Of a stretch of 64,000 nucleotides of DNA, positions 17,536-26,375 are shown piece after piece; position 1 is the stretch's first letter, and each line of letters opens with the position of its first letter. The stretch is from positions 108,816 through 172,815 of the forward strand of contig CAVQDO010000018.1 of the NCBI GenBank assembly GCA_963711255.1, read 5' to 3'. Source of the stretch: GCA-2746365 sp963711255 (GTDB taxonomy: Bacteria; Pseudomonadota; Gammaproteobacteria; SZUA-229). The position numbers and the translations under genes were made by a program. The notes beneath the pieces were generated by a model, which was not told where the DNA came from, did no database searches, and worked only from the letters and a program-made list of their open reading frames with translations.

Positions 17536-18291
17536 ATGATGACAGAATTAACGATTGCGGCCGCTTTTATGATCGGCCTGCTGGGATCAACGCACTGTAT
17601 CGGTATGTGCGGCGGTATTGTCGGTGCCCTGACCATGGGGTTGCCGGAAGCAAAGCGGCAGTCACCGCAAAAGTTGTTGCCTTACCTGCTTACCTATAAT
17701 AGCGGTCGTTTAATTAGTTATTCACTGGCGGGGCTGATGGTTGGCCTGCTCAGCAGTTCCATAGGTGAGCTGTTTCAAATCGGGCGGTTTCCCGTTGGTG
17801 GCATCGTCGGTGGCCTGTTTATGGTCGCACTGGGTATTTATATCGGTGGCTGGATGCAGACCATGGCATGGCTTGAACGACTTGGCGGCTATTTCTGGCG
17901 GCAAATTGAGCCCTTTGGCAGACGATTTATGCCGGTAAAATCGCCACTGCAGGCCCTGGGCCTGGGGTTCTTCTGGGGCTGGCTACCCTGTGGCCTGGTT
18001 TATAGCACGCTGGCCTGGGCTGCCACTTCGGGCAGTGCCGTTAATAGTGCACTATTAATGCTGGCCTTTGGTCTCGGTACCTTGCCGATGTTACTGCTGA
18101 TGGGCGGTTTCGCCGAAAAACTGCAAAGTTTTACCCGCAATAAATGGACACGTTATGTGGCCGGTATTTTATTAATCGCTTTTGGTGCAATGATTTTAAC
18201 TAAGGCGCTAAGCGGTGGTCATCAACACGGAATGCATGATATGAAGCATGGTGAGCAGCAGATGATGAATCATGAGATGCCAGTTAAATAA
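17536..18291 (+). CDS. UreH/TauE-SafE-like membrane protein with His/Met-rich tail
   Basis: This 251-aa protein has about six membrane helices. The first has GLLGSTHCIGMCGGIVGAL, a motif of the DsbD/UreH-like family often found with cbb3 oxidase copper maturation genes. A second conserved part is FFWGWLPCGLVYSTLAWAA. The C-terminal 25 residues are rich in His and Met (HQHGMHDMKHGEQQMMNHEM), which suggests metal binding, most likely copper (inference). It follows the globin by about 65 bases on the same strand. Confidence 0.85.
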   Translation: MMTELTIAAAFMIGLLGSTHCIGMCGGIVGALTMGLPEAKRQSPQKLLPYLLTYNSGRLISYSLAGLMVGLLSSSIGELFQIGRFPVGGIVGGLFMVALGIYIGGWMQTMAWLERLGGYFWRQIEPFGRRFMPVKSPLQALGLGFFWGWLPCGLVYSTLAWAATSGSAVNSALLMLAFGLGTLPMLLLMGGFAEKLQSFTRNKWTRYVAGILLIAFGAMILTKALSGGHQHGMHDMKHGEQQMMNHEMPVK

Positions 18292-18338
18292 TTGTTTTTA
18301 AAGAATTAGTTTATTGATTATGGCTGGCTGGCCGGGAA

Positions 18339-18548
18339 TCAGGCTAACTGGGTAGCCAGGTAGATTTTAATCACGTATTTTGCGGCAAAACCAAAGATGC
18401 CAAGGCCAAGACCCACGAATAGTATCATCATGCCGTATTTTCCGGCTTTCGACTCTTCAGCCAGTTTGTAGACAATAAATAACATGTAGCTGATACCGAA
18501 AGTGAGGCCTAAAGTTAGCGATATCTCGGTAAATTCTTTTTCAGTCAT
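18339..18548 (-). CDS. DUF2788 family small membrane protein
   Basis: The 69-aa protein has two membrane helices separated by a charged loop (YKLAEESKAGKYG). The N-terminal MTEKEFTEISLTLGL and the second helix match DUF2788. The function is unknown. It stands alone on the minus strand, convergent with the preceding gene. Confidence 0.85.
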   Translation of the reverse strand: MTEKEFTEISLTLGLTFGISYMLFIVYKLAEESKAGKYGMMILFVGLGLGIFGFAAKYVIKIYLATQLA

Positions 18549-18792
18549 GACAATCAGTGGCTTATTTAAAAGGTAGTATATTATAATTTACTTATACAGT
18601 AATTAACAGTGCTTATTTTGTTACAGGTGATCCGCGATAGCATGTCGTTGCTCATAAGATCTCTCCTGCTGGTCGCGATGACAATTAATTGATGCTGGTA
18701 ATCTGTGTGCTGCTCATGTGTTTTATGTTGTAAGTTCCGGGTATTACGTGTAAAAAACTGTTAACGCATAACTTATAACTTTCTTCCTGAAC

Positions 18793-19797
18793 ATGGATCC
18801 ACTCTCACAAGCCAGCTTTGGCGCCAGTCTTTCTCAGTCGTTTGCCAGTGGTAATACAAAAACAGGGAAAAGCAGCCAGTTAATTGCCCTGGTAATTGGT
18901 GCGCTGGCAGGTATGGCACCTGATCTGGATATCTTTATCCGCTCAGAAACCGACCCGCTATTGTTTCTGGAATTTCATCGTCAGTTCACGCATTCGCTGA
19001 TTTTTATTCCTTTCGGTGCCCTGATCTGCGCACTGGTTTTATATCCCTTCAGCAGAAAGAAACTATCATTCGCGAAAATCTATTTATTCTCACTGCTGGG
19101 TTACGCAACACACGGCCTGCTCGATGCCTGTACCTCCTATGGTACGCAGTTGTTCTGGCCATTTAGCAATGTGCGGGTGGCATGGAATACGGTGTCCATC
19201 ATCGACCCGCTGTTTACCCTGCCGATTCTTTTATTTATCTCGATTGCGCTGTTTAAAAAGCGGCCTGTTTATGCGCGCATCGCATTTGCCTATGCCATTG
19301 TGTTTTTATCGTTAGGGCTGGTACAAAAAGATCGTGCAGAAACGGCTATGTATACGCTTGCGCAGGAGCGCGGTCATACAATTGAACGTATGCATATCAA
19401 ACCATCATTCGGTAATCGTCATGTCTGGAAGTTAATCTATGAGTACGATGGTCGTTACTATGTTGATGCAGTCAGGTTGCTACTGGCTCCAGAGATTATT
19501 AAGGGTACGTCGATTCAGAAGTTAAATGTTAAACGCGACTTTCCGTGGCTATCCGAAGACAGTCAGCAGGCAAAAGACATTGAGCGTTTTAGATGGTTCT
19601 CGGATGGTTTTTTAGCGGTAAGTACGCATAATCAGAATTTGATTATTGATATGCGGTATTCGTATATTCCAAATCGGATTTCTACTATGTGGGGGGTGGA
19701 GCTGGATCGGGATTATCCGGAGGAACATGTGGAGTATTTGATGAATGGCCGACCAACAGAGAAAGTAGTTCAGCGGTTTATTGAAATGGTGTTTTGA
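18793..19797 (+). CDS. YdjM/DUF457-type membrane-bound metal-dependent hydrolase
   Basis: The 334-aa protein begins MDPLSQASFGASL and carries the family's metal-binding motifs PDLDIFIRSETDP, HRQFTHSLIF and THGLLDACTSYGTQLFWPF. Four to five membrane helices occupy the first 190 residues, and a soluble domain follows. The family is annotated as metal-dependent hydrolases, but substrates are not established. The ATG at 18793 is the natural start. The second hairpin-array repeat begins right behind the stop codon. Confidence 0.87.
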   Translation: MDPLSQASFGASLSQSFASGNTKTGKSSQLIALVIGALAGMAPDLDIFIRSETDPLLFLEFHRQFTHSLIFIPFGALICALVLYPFSRKKLSFAKIYLFSLLGYATHGLLDACTSYGTQLFWPFSNVRVAWNTVSIIDPLFTLPILLFISIALFKKRPVYARIAFAYAIVFLSLGLVQKDRAETAMYTLAQERGHTIERMHIKPSFGNRHVWKLIYEYDGRYYVDAVRLLLAPEIIKGTSIQKLNVKRDFPWLSEDSQQAKDIERFRWFSDGFLAVSTHNQNLIIDMRYSYIPNRISTMWGVELDRDYPEEHVEYLMNGRPTEKVVQRFIEMVF

Positions 19798-20615
19798 TTT
19801 TTTTGTTTTGCGTTTTTTATTTGGTATTGGCGTTAATATTTTCTGTTGTTTGCTTACTTTGGCCTTGCGGTTCTCGCACCGCGGGCGAGTTACTCTTTTG
19901 CTACAGCCCAAAAGAGTAACCAGAAAAGGCCGCCGCGAACTCGATAGCCCCGGGAGAAGCGTCCGGGGAACCTGAATTTGAGGGTTTCTGTTCTATTGGC
20001 TTGGTGTTTTGCTTAGTGTTTGAGCGCTTACTTTGGCCCGAGCCGCCCCGATGCGCCGTCCGGGCGCAGCGTGGCTAAATCCGCCGTCCATGGCGGATTT
20101 GCTCTAGGTGTTGGCAAATTCAGCTATCGAAGGCGGAAGAGTCAAAGTCAAAAACAGAGTCAACAACACCAGCTAGAACACAGCAAAAAACATGGCGCGC
20201 AGCGCCATAGCTGGAGAAGCGGTTGTTTCGTTTCTTGTTTCTTCTTATTCTTGTTTCTTTTTAGGTTTATCTTCCCCTTTGTTTGCTGACTTTGGGGGCA
20301 TTGGTAGAGCAATTTCGCCATGGACGGCGAAATTAGTGATGCTGCGCCTGGACGGCGCATCAGCACGGGCTCGTAGGCAATAGCCCGCAAAGTCAGGCAC
20401 CCCGGACGCTTCTCCCGGGGCAAACAAGTCGGGGCGGCACTTTTCTGGTTACTCTTTTGTTGCTGCTGACAAAAGAGTAACTCGCCCGCGGTGCGAGAAC
20501 CGCAATGCCTAAGTAAGCAAACAATCAGAAAATAATAACGCCAATAATAAATAGAAAACGCAAAACCACCAGAGAAATAGTCAATAGCCGTAAATGCTAA
20601 ACACCGAAACAAAAA
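19798..20615. repeat. Hairpin-array repeat element, copy 2 (inverted relative to copy 1)
   Basis: The reverse complement of this stretch matches 8975-9811 nearly base for base in the core, for example the block around GCTATGGCGCTGCGCGCCAT and the run AATGCCCCCAAAGTCAGC. It matches more loosely at the ends. It has the same series of hairpins in each arm. It fills the gap between the YdjM-like hydrolase stop and the stop of the convergent tlpA-type gene. No transposase or other protein gene is visible within it. Confidence 0.85.
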
Positions 20616-20618
20616 TAA

Positions 20619-21149
20619 CTAATCAGCAATTAGCTGCCCAATGAAATCCAGATAAATCTGATCACCCCAATCCCGTCCACCAATCGCCTGGTACTTAACT
20701 TCACCTTCCGGATTAATCAAAAAAGACGTAGGCAGCCCGCGCGGTTTCCAGGCTTCGGTTACTAAACCATCGACATCCATCAAACTATTTAACTCAACAT
20801 CAATCGACGCTAAAAACTCAAAAATAGTGTCTTCATTTTCCGCGGTGTTAATCATTACGATCTTGAGTTTATCCTTCATGTTATCAGCCAGTTTCTGTAC
20901 GGCTGGCATTTCTTCGCGGCAGGGGCCGCACCAGCTTGCCCAGAAGTGCAGGAATACCCAGTGACCCCTGGTATTAATTAACTCAAATTTTTCGCCATCG
21001 ATATCCTGTAATACAAAATTAGCGGCTATGCCTTTGTCGTAGTGGCGAATGCCAAAGGGTGGTTTTACTGTATCGGCAGTAATGTTGCTGGCAAAGAAAA
21101 GTGTCGCCGTGATTAACAATGGTTTTAATAGTGTTGAAGAATTAATCAT
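20619..21149 (-). CDS. TlpA-family periplasmic thiol-disulfide protein
   Basis: The 176-aa protein has a signal peptide (cleavage near ASNITADT) and a thioredoxin fold with FWASWCGPCREEMPAV and a cis-Pro at RGLPTSFLI. It is probably a periplasmic reductase fed by DsbD. The start overlaps the stop of the upstream gene by four bases (ATGA), so the two form one unit. The repeat element touches its 3' end. Confidence 0.9.
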   Translation of the reverse strand: MINSSTLLKPLLITATLFFASNITADTVKPPFGIRHYDKGIAANFVLQDIDGEKFELINTRGHWVFLHFWASWCGPCREEMPAVQKLADNMKDKLKIVMINTAENEDTIFEFLASIDVELNSLMDVDGLVTEAWKPRGLPTSFLINPEGEVKYQAIGGRDWGDQIYLDFIGQLIAD

Positions 21150-21676
21150 TGTGCATCCTCGGCACAGAACAGTTTGTCTGTTGTAATGGTAATGCTCTTG
21201 CCCTGTTTATTTTCGCCAGTCGCAAAGCTGGCTTTCACGCTGATCTTACCGCGGGTAAAGGGCAGCAGTATGTTGCCGCCTTCTTTTTCACCGGGAAGGT
21301 AGTCCAGTGCTTCCGGTATCAGGGTCCAGCGAAAGGTCGACTGTTTGCTTAGAGGAATGTTCATTGCTTGCCAGCGCTGTTTCCAGTAATCGCGGTGTTC
21401 GCGTTTAAGGGGTTTGCCCTCGGCGGAAAATTGCCATTGTGATAAATCCAGCCAGATTATTTGCTGGCTTTTATTTCTGATGCGGATGCTGACGTAACAT
21501 TGCTGGCGGATAACGTCGAGCATTTCATCGGGAAAACCGCGTGCCTCGTAAAACGAACCCATCTGGTTCGGACTGCGAGGTGTCATTTCAATTTCCAGTT
21601 CCGGTGTTTGCACAATGACAGGCTGCACTGCCTGTAAACTGGTTACAACAGCAATCATAGGGATAAAACTAAGCAT
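21146..21676 (-). CDS. Hypothetical exported protein co-transcribed with tlpA-type gene
   Basis: The 176-aa protein has a short hydrophobic N-terminus (FIPMIAVVTSLQAVQP) consistent with a signal peptide. The rest is predicted beta-rich and may be an immunoglobulin-like or copper-chaperone-like domain, with VSIRIRNKSQQIIWLDLSQW as the most regular part. I do not recognise the family. Its coupling to a thioredoxin-like gene suggests a periplasmic role. There is one Cys in the middle and one near the C-terminus. Confidence 0.65.
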   Translation of the reverse strand: MLSFIPMIAVVTSLQAVQPVIVQTPELEIEMTPRSPNQMGSFYEARGFPDEMLDVIRQQCYVSIRIRNKSQQIIWLDLSQWQFSAEGKPLKREHRDYWKQRWQAMNIPLSKQSTFRWTLIPEALDYLPGEKEGGNILLPFTRGKISVKASFATGENKQGKSITITTDKLFCAEDAQ

Positions 21677-21828
21677 CGGGCACTCATCTATTCATTAAAA
21701 TTACAGGCTTATTATTCATGCAGAATCAGGTAAGCTGTTTGCAGTATACCTTTATGGAACTTGCTATGTCAGTACTGGCGGTACTACTATCAGGTGATGT
21801 TTCAGTTTTTTTATAATAGTAGAGTTAG

Positions 21829-22938
21829 ATGATTTCTGATTTGCTTAACAATATCTGGCTGGTGTTTCTCGATACAGCGTTCTGGCTGTTAATTGGTTTG
21901 CTGGCTGCGGGTGTCATAAAATCATTTATTTCAGAAAATACCATGAAGCGCTGGGTAGGTGGCCGTGGTTTGTCCTCAATATTAAGAGCGGCGCTTTTCG
22001 GCGCGCCTTTGCCATTATGTTCCTGTGGCGTATTGCCCGCAGCGATTGGTTTACATCGTGCTGGCGCATCAAAAGAAGCAACGGTCTCGTTTTTAATTTC
22101 AACGCCAGAAACCAGTATCGATTCAGTTGCGGTTACCTACGCATTGATGGGGCCGGTGATGGCGATTTTTCGCCCGCTCGCGGCACTGGTTAATGCGGTC
22201 GGTACAGGTTTGTTAACCACGCTGGTGGTTGATAAAGAAATAGCTGAAACATCAAACCCTGAGCCGGTTGCAAGCTGCTGTTCATCTAAAGAGGTAAAGC
22301 AGCCAGAGCCAGCAGCATCATGCTGTTCAACAAAGACTGAAGCGGTTGAATCAGCCTGCTGTTCTGCCGACAGGCCAGAGCCTGTTCATATCAATAAAAT
22401 GTTCCTGGTATTCAAGTATGCCGGTGCTGAGCTGCTCGATGATATTTCAAAATGGCTGGCGTTTGGTATTGTGCTGGCTGGTATCATGCTCACCTTTATT
22501 CCCCCCGACTGGCTGGCGCAATGGGGTGGTGGTTTACCAGCAATGTTGATTATGCTGGTGGTTGGCGTGCCCATGTATATTTGCGCGGTAGCCTCTACAC
22601 CGGTTGCCGCGGGTTTATTGTTAGCCGGCGTTTCACCAGGTGCGGTACTGGTATTTTTATTGGTCGGCCCGGCAACTAACATCGCCAGCTTTGCCCTGTT
22701 AAAACAGGAGCTGGGTTTGAAGGTGACCGCCGTCTACCTTGCGGGACTGTCCTTTTTTAGTCTGATGATGGGGCTGCTGCTGGAGTGGTTGTTGCAAAGT
22801 CAGCAATGGACGATTGAGGCCAGCCTGGGCGAAGCACATACCATGCTGCCCGGAACGCTCGCCTGGGTCAGTGCATTCATTTTGATATTTCTTGCCATTA
22901 AACCGCTGAGAAGGTCGCTTATACCTCAGCTCGGTTAA
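21829..22938 (+). CDS. SO_0444-family Cu/Zn efflux permease
   Basis: The 369-aa protein belongs to the ArsP-like permease family. The first half has FGAPLPLCSCGVLPAAIGLH and FLISTPETSIDSVAV. The second half has VGVPMYICAVASTPVAAGLL and VGPATNIASFALL. A hydrophilic loop (about residues 140-180) holds three Cys-Cys pairs (SCCSSKE, SCCSTKT, ACCSAD), a likely soft-metal site. The family is annotated as Cu/Zn efflux, but the substrate here is inferred. Confidence 0.88.
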   Translation: MISDLLNNIWLVFLDTAFWLLIGLLAAGVIKSFISENTMKRWVGGRGLSSILRAALFGAPLPLCSCGVLPAAIGLHRAGASKEATVSFLISTPETSIDSVAVTYALMGPVMAIFRPLAALVNAVGTGLLTTLVVDKEIAETSNPEPVASCCSSKEVKQPEPAASCCSTKTEAVESACCSADRPEPVHINKMFLVFKYAGAELLDDISKWLAFGIVLAGIMLTFIPPDWLAQWGGGLPAMLIMLVVGVPMYICAVASTPVAAGLLLAGVSPGAVLVFLLVGPATNIASFALLKQELGLKVTAVYLAGLSFFSLMMGLLLEWLLQSQQWTIEASLGEAHTMLPGTLAWVSAFILIFLAIKPLRRSLIPQLG

Positions 22939-23136
22939 ATACTATTCTTAAGTGGATGACAGTCACAAACAGAAACCATCCGGCACTGTCTCGTCGATAA
23001 CGTTTGATTCACCCGGTTATATTTTAAGGTAACGTTAACCAGGCTTTACAGAAAATTATCACTCGCCATATTATTTTTTCTATTCTGAAAAAGTAATGCT
23101 TTTTTCAGCACATATATTAATAACGGCAACATTTAT

Positions 23137-23150
23137 TTGATAATTATCAA
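23137..23150 (+). promoter_or_regulatory. Perfect FNR-type box upstream of the hemerythrin gene
   Basis: TTGATAATTATCAA equals TTGAT-N4-ATCAA without mismatch. A possible promoter with TTGACC (23188-23193), 17 bases, then CATAAT (23211-23216) lies downstream. The box centre would then be near -79.5, compatible with class I activation. The rest of the 22939-23302 gap is AT-rich and holds no gene I can see. Confidence 0.7.
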
Positions 23151-23302
23151 AGAATATTTGTTGACCTTAATTTCTTTGTTAATTTAATTGACCTGTGTGG
23201 TAAATATGCGCATAATTAAGTCGTGGGATAAATTCCCACTTTGGTTGTTTGCAGGGCAGAGGATGCTACCTGATAATTAATGAATTATTCAAAGAGAAGA
23301 AA

Positions 23303-23927
23303 ATGCTTAATAGACTACTGGTTGAACATGATCATATCCTGAGAAAATTGAATCTGCTGGAATTGCAGTACCTGGATATGTGCCGTGGCAAGACACCTGA
23401 TTATTCCCTGATGCGAAGCATTGTTGTTTATATCCAGGAGTATCCGGAACAGATACACCATCCAATGGAAGACATGATTTTCTCGATATTGCTTGAGCGT
23501 TTAGAAAATATTAAGTTCGTCGAAGTGATGATAGCCGAGCATACCAAGCTGGAAACTGCTACGCGAAATTTAAGGGAGTCTATAGAATCTGTGATGGGCT
23601 GCAATGCTACTACGGGAGAGCTTAAGCAAGCAGTTGTCAGATTTCCTTCTTATCCAGAGACAGCATATCTATAAAGAAGAAGTTGAGGTTTACCCGGTAG
23701 TACAAACTGTTCTAACCGTTGAAGACTGGAGACGACTCGAGTCGATGGCTTCTATTCTTGATGAGCCCACACATGGGCGGTCAACACGGGAAGACTATGA
23801 AAGGCTTTATCGTGAAATTGAAAATAAAAGCGCTACCGCATTGCACAATAAAGACAGTGATATAAAGATTCCTGATACTGAGAGCCAGCAACAGGAAGTT
23901 GTACGGTATACATCTTGCATTCAGTAA
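23303..23927 (+). pseudogene. Hemerythrin-like protein gene, interrupted by a frameshift
   Basis: Two overlapping frames together make one hemerythrin-like protein. The first part starts MLNRLLVEHDHILRKL and has IHHPMEDMIF and IAEHTKLE. The second continues with QRQHIYKEEVEVYPVV, completing the set of His/Glu ligands for a di-iron site. The frame changes between about 23610 and 23640; joined, the length is 3n+1, so one surplus base is enough to explain it. It may be a sequencing error or a recent mutation. Hemerythrins bind oxygen or relate to nitric-oxide handling. The upstream FNR box fits such a role. Confidence 0.8.
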
Positions 23928-23999
23928 TCCAGTACTTAATAAAGGTAAATAATATCAAACGATATTTAACCTTCTTTAAAATGTGTCTGTAATCGTTAC

Positions 24000-24167
24000 A
24001 TGAAAGTTATTGCAAAAGTTTCGCAGGTTAAAGATAATATCTGCAACAAATGTTCCTTCAAAAAAACCTGTGGAGACCTTCCCGGTTTTTGCGTATTTAT
24101 CTATATTATTCCTGTTATTCTTGTAGTTGCCATGGTTCTTTACCTGCTAGCAACAATGAAGTTATAA
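24000..24167 (+). CDS. Small (55 aa) membrane protein with a four-Cys N-terminal motif
   Basis: A 55-codon frame starts at ATG 24000 and ends TAA 24165-24167. The N-terminal part has CNKCSFKKTCGDLPGFC, giving a CxxC, then C and C spacing like a small iron-sulfur or zinc site. It is followed by one membrane helix (FIYIIPVILVVAMVLYLL). The pattern of motif plus helix argues for a real gene. It follows the hemerythrin gene by 72 bases, so it may share its FNR control. I do not recognise a named family. Confidence 0.65.
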   Translation: MKVIAKVSQVKDNICNKCSFKKTCGDLPGFCVFIYIIPVILVVAMVLYLLATMKL

Positions 24168-24256
24168 AAAACTGTCATTTAAGACAGGAAAAATTTCACA
24201 ATGTATAATTGTGCATCGGCCAGTGTCACTATAGTTTGTAATGGGTGCTTTTCATT

Positions 24257-24478
24257 ATGCAAACAATGCATTTTTATCTGAACATTTCATCAGAGCAGTA
24301 CCTGTCCTATTACCAGGGCACAGCGAAGTTTGTTCATGTGCAGTCAGAAGATGGGCGCTCATTAAAATTCCCGGCATCAGAGATGCAGAAATTTGTCAGC
24401 CACTCCGGCATACAGGGGCGCTTTAAAATTGTTTTTGATGACCAGCATAAGCTGGTGAGTCTAAGTCGAACAGTTTAA
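24257..24478 (+). CDS. DUF2835 family protein
   Basis: The protein of about 73 aa matches DUF2835: FYLNISSEQYLSYYQG, then LKFPASEMQKFV, and GIQGRFKIVFDDQHK. It is small, soluble and of unknown function. The start is uncertain among GTG 24245, ATG 24257 and ATG 24266; the conserved part begins at the last one. Confidence 0.85.
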   Translation: MQTMHFYLNISSEQYLSYYQGTAKFVHVQSEDGRSLKFPASEMQKFVSHSGIQGRFKIVFDDQHKLVSLSRTV

Positions 24479-24545
24479 CTAAATAGACCTTTTTCCGGTT
24501 ACGCTGTATTCTGTGATTACATTTCAAACTGAAGGAGTCGGTGTA

Positions 24546-24851
24546 ATGAGAAATTTAAATTATCGCAATGTCTGTATTTCGCTGCTGGTTTTAGCTGGTG
24601 GAATCAGTCTGCCGGCGGCTACGCTTGCCGCCGGTCTTCCGCAGATTTCGGACCAGATGTACTGTGTTTCGAAAGCGCCTTCAGCTATTCAGAATCAGGC
24701 AAGCTCGGCTTTGCTAAGTTGTATGAGACAGTCGACAAAGAGAAAAGAAACTTTGAATAATCTTGCCGATGTGTATACGCAGGGCTGGATAATGATTTCA
24801 ATGCAGCATATTGATAATGCTGCCATGGCTTATATTTTTTACAAACAATAA
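24546..24851 (+). CDS. Hypothetical small exported protein
   Basis: The 101-aa protein starts at ATG 24546 behind a strong ribosome site (GAAGGAG). It has a signal peptide (LLVLAGGISLPAATLAAG). The mature part of about 70 residues has two Cys (MYCVS and LLSCMR) that could form a disulfide. I do not recognise the family. Confidence 0.6.
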   Translation: MRNLNYRNVCISLLVLAGGISLPAATLAAGLPQISDQMYCVSKAPSAIQNQASSALLSCMRQSTKRKETLNNLADVYTQGWIMISMQHIDNAAMAYIFYKQ

Positions 24852-24911
24852 CGCAAAATTATTAATCATTGAATAATGCTTGATTGCAAAAAGGGTCAGG
24901 TCTCTTTAATT

Positions 24912-26207
24912 CTATTTTTTAGTCGACTTTTTAGCACCGGTTGCCCTGGCTTTTTTCTTTTTAGCCACTTTTGTCGTACGTTTCTTGTTGCTGCTGATTA
25001 TGGTCTTGCTGGCTTTATTGGTTTTTGCCGGCCGGCTTTTTTCTGCCAGGTTGTTTAGTATCGTTTCCCGGCTTCCCACGGAGTAGCCAGGCACTTTGAT
25101 ACGTTTAATGCGCTCACCGATGAGTTTTTCAATGTTGCGCAATGTGCGTTCTTCTTCCCGGCTGACAAATGAAATTGCCTGGCCTTTGCTGCCTGCACGA
25201 CCGGCACGGCCAATGCGGTGTACATAGTCTTCTGCCAGGTAGGGTAGATTAAAGTTAACCACATGCTCCAGGCCCTGAATGTCCAGGCCGCGGGCGGCGA
25301 CTTCTGTCGCAATCAGTACCTGTACTTTATCGGCCTTGAAGTCGGCGATGGCGCGGCGGCGTGATCCCTGGCTTTTATCACCGTGGCAGAGCGCAGCTTT
25401 AACTTTCACTGATTTGAGTTTTGCCATTAGCGTGTCAGCCTGTGCCCGGGTACTGGTAAATACCAGTACCTTGAACCAGTTGTGCGTTTCCAGCAGATCG
25501 ACAAATAACTCTGCCTTCTGGTGTTCGCCAACCGGGTAGACAGCATGCTCAATGGTATCAGCGATCGCATTTTGTTTAGCAACGCTGACCAGCTGATGGT
25601 TAGTTAATAATTTGTTAGCAAGTTCCTTGACCGGTTGCGAGATGGTGGCGGAGAATAATAGTGTCTGGCGTTTCTTCGGGGTTTTTTCTAACAGTGCCTG
25701 TACATCGGCGATAAAACCCATATCCAGCATTCGGTCGGCTTCATCAAGCACGACAAACTCTACACCGCTAAGTTTCAAATTACCCTGCTGCATATGTTCC
25801 AGCAGGCGACCGGGTGTCGCGATGACAATATCGATACCCGCTTTGAGCTTTTTCTGCTGGGCACTTATTTTAACGCCGCCAAATAGCGCGGTGATGGTAA
25901 GCGGCAGGAACTGTGCATAGCGTTTAATGGTTTCTTCCAGCTGTTGTGCCAGTTCGCGGGTAGGGGTGAGAATAAGCGCGCGCGGGCTGCCGGCCAATGT
26001 TGGCTGTGGCCGATCATGCATTTGCTGAAGAATGGGTAGCGAAAAAGCCGCGGTTTTACCGGTTCCAGTCTGTGCATTGGCGAGTATGTCTTTGCCTTTT
26101 CGCGCAGGAATTATTGCCTGCTGCTGAATATCTGTCATCTGCCTGTAGCCGCAATCATCCAGCGCCTGTTGAATTTCGGGGGCCAAATCTAACGATGAAA
26201 ATATCAT
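24912..26207 (-). CDS. rhlE: DEAD-box ATP-dependent RNA helicase, RhlE type
   Basis: The 431-aa protein has the full helicase core: Q motif region near the N-terminus, Walker A AQTGTGKTAA, PTRELAQQ, the DEAD box VVLDEADRMLD, SAT in LLFSATISQP, ARGLDIQ and HRIGRAGRAG. The C-terminal tail of about 60 residues is very Lys-rich and probably binds RNA. The length and tail are typical of RhlE, which acts in ribosome assembly and RNA turnover. Confidence 0.92.
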   Translation of the reverse strand: MIFSSLDLAPEIQQALDDCGYRQMTDIQQQAIIPARKGKDILANAQTGTGKTAAFSLPILQQMHDRPQPTLAGSPRALILTPTRELAQQLEETIKRYAQFLPLTITALFGGVKISAQQKKLKAGIDIVIATPGRLLEHMQQGNLKLSGVEFVVLDEADRMLDMGFIADVQALLEKTPKKRQTLLFSATISQPVKELANKLLTNHQLVSVAKQNAIADTIEHAVYPVGEHQKAELFVDLLETHNWFKVLVFTSTRAQADTLMAKLKSVKVKAALCHGDKSQGSRRRAIADFKADKVQVLIATEVAARGLDIQGLEHVVNFNLPYLAEDYVHRIGRAGRAGSKGQAISFVSREEERTLRNIEKLIGERIKRIKVPGYSVGSRETILNNLAEKSRPAKTNKASKTIISSNKKRTTKVAKKKKARATGAKKSTKK

Positions 26208-26375
26208 GATGAATCCTTTGTAGGGCTGCGTAACCGTTTAAAAACAGAGGGTGAATTATAGAGAATTTCAGCTTTCGTTGTGAGATTGATTCCTGATTTC
26301 ATCGATAAAACAGCTGACATATGCGAATCATTTGTCACTGGCCCCTTTAAATTCGGTAAAGGTGTAAAATGCACT

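Noticed and set aside
19781..20612. Open frames of 60-150 codons in the second repeat copy
   Set aside because: Same reason as for the first copy: the frames mirror those of the inverted copy and do not resemble proteins.
23137..23150. Reading the TTGATAATTATCAA palindrome as a Fur or ferric-uptake box
   Set aside because: The sequence equals the FNR consensus exactly, and the GATAAT repeats of a Fur box are not extended on both sides.
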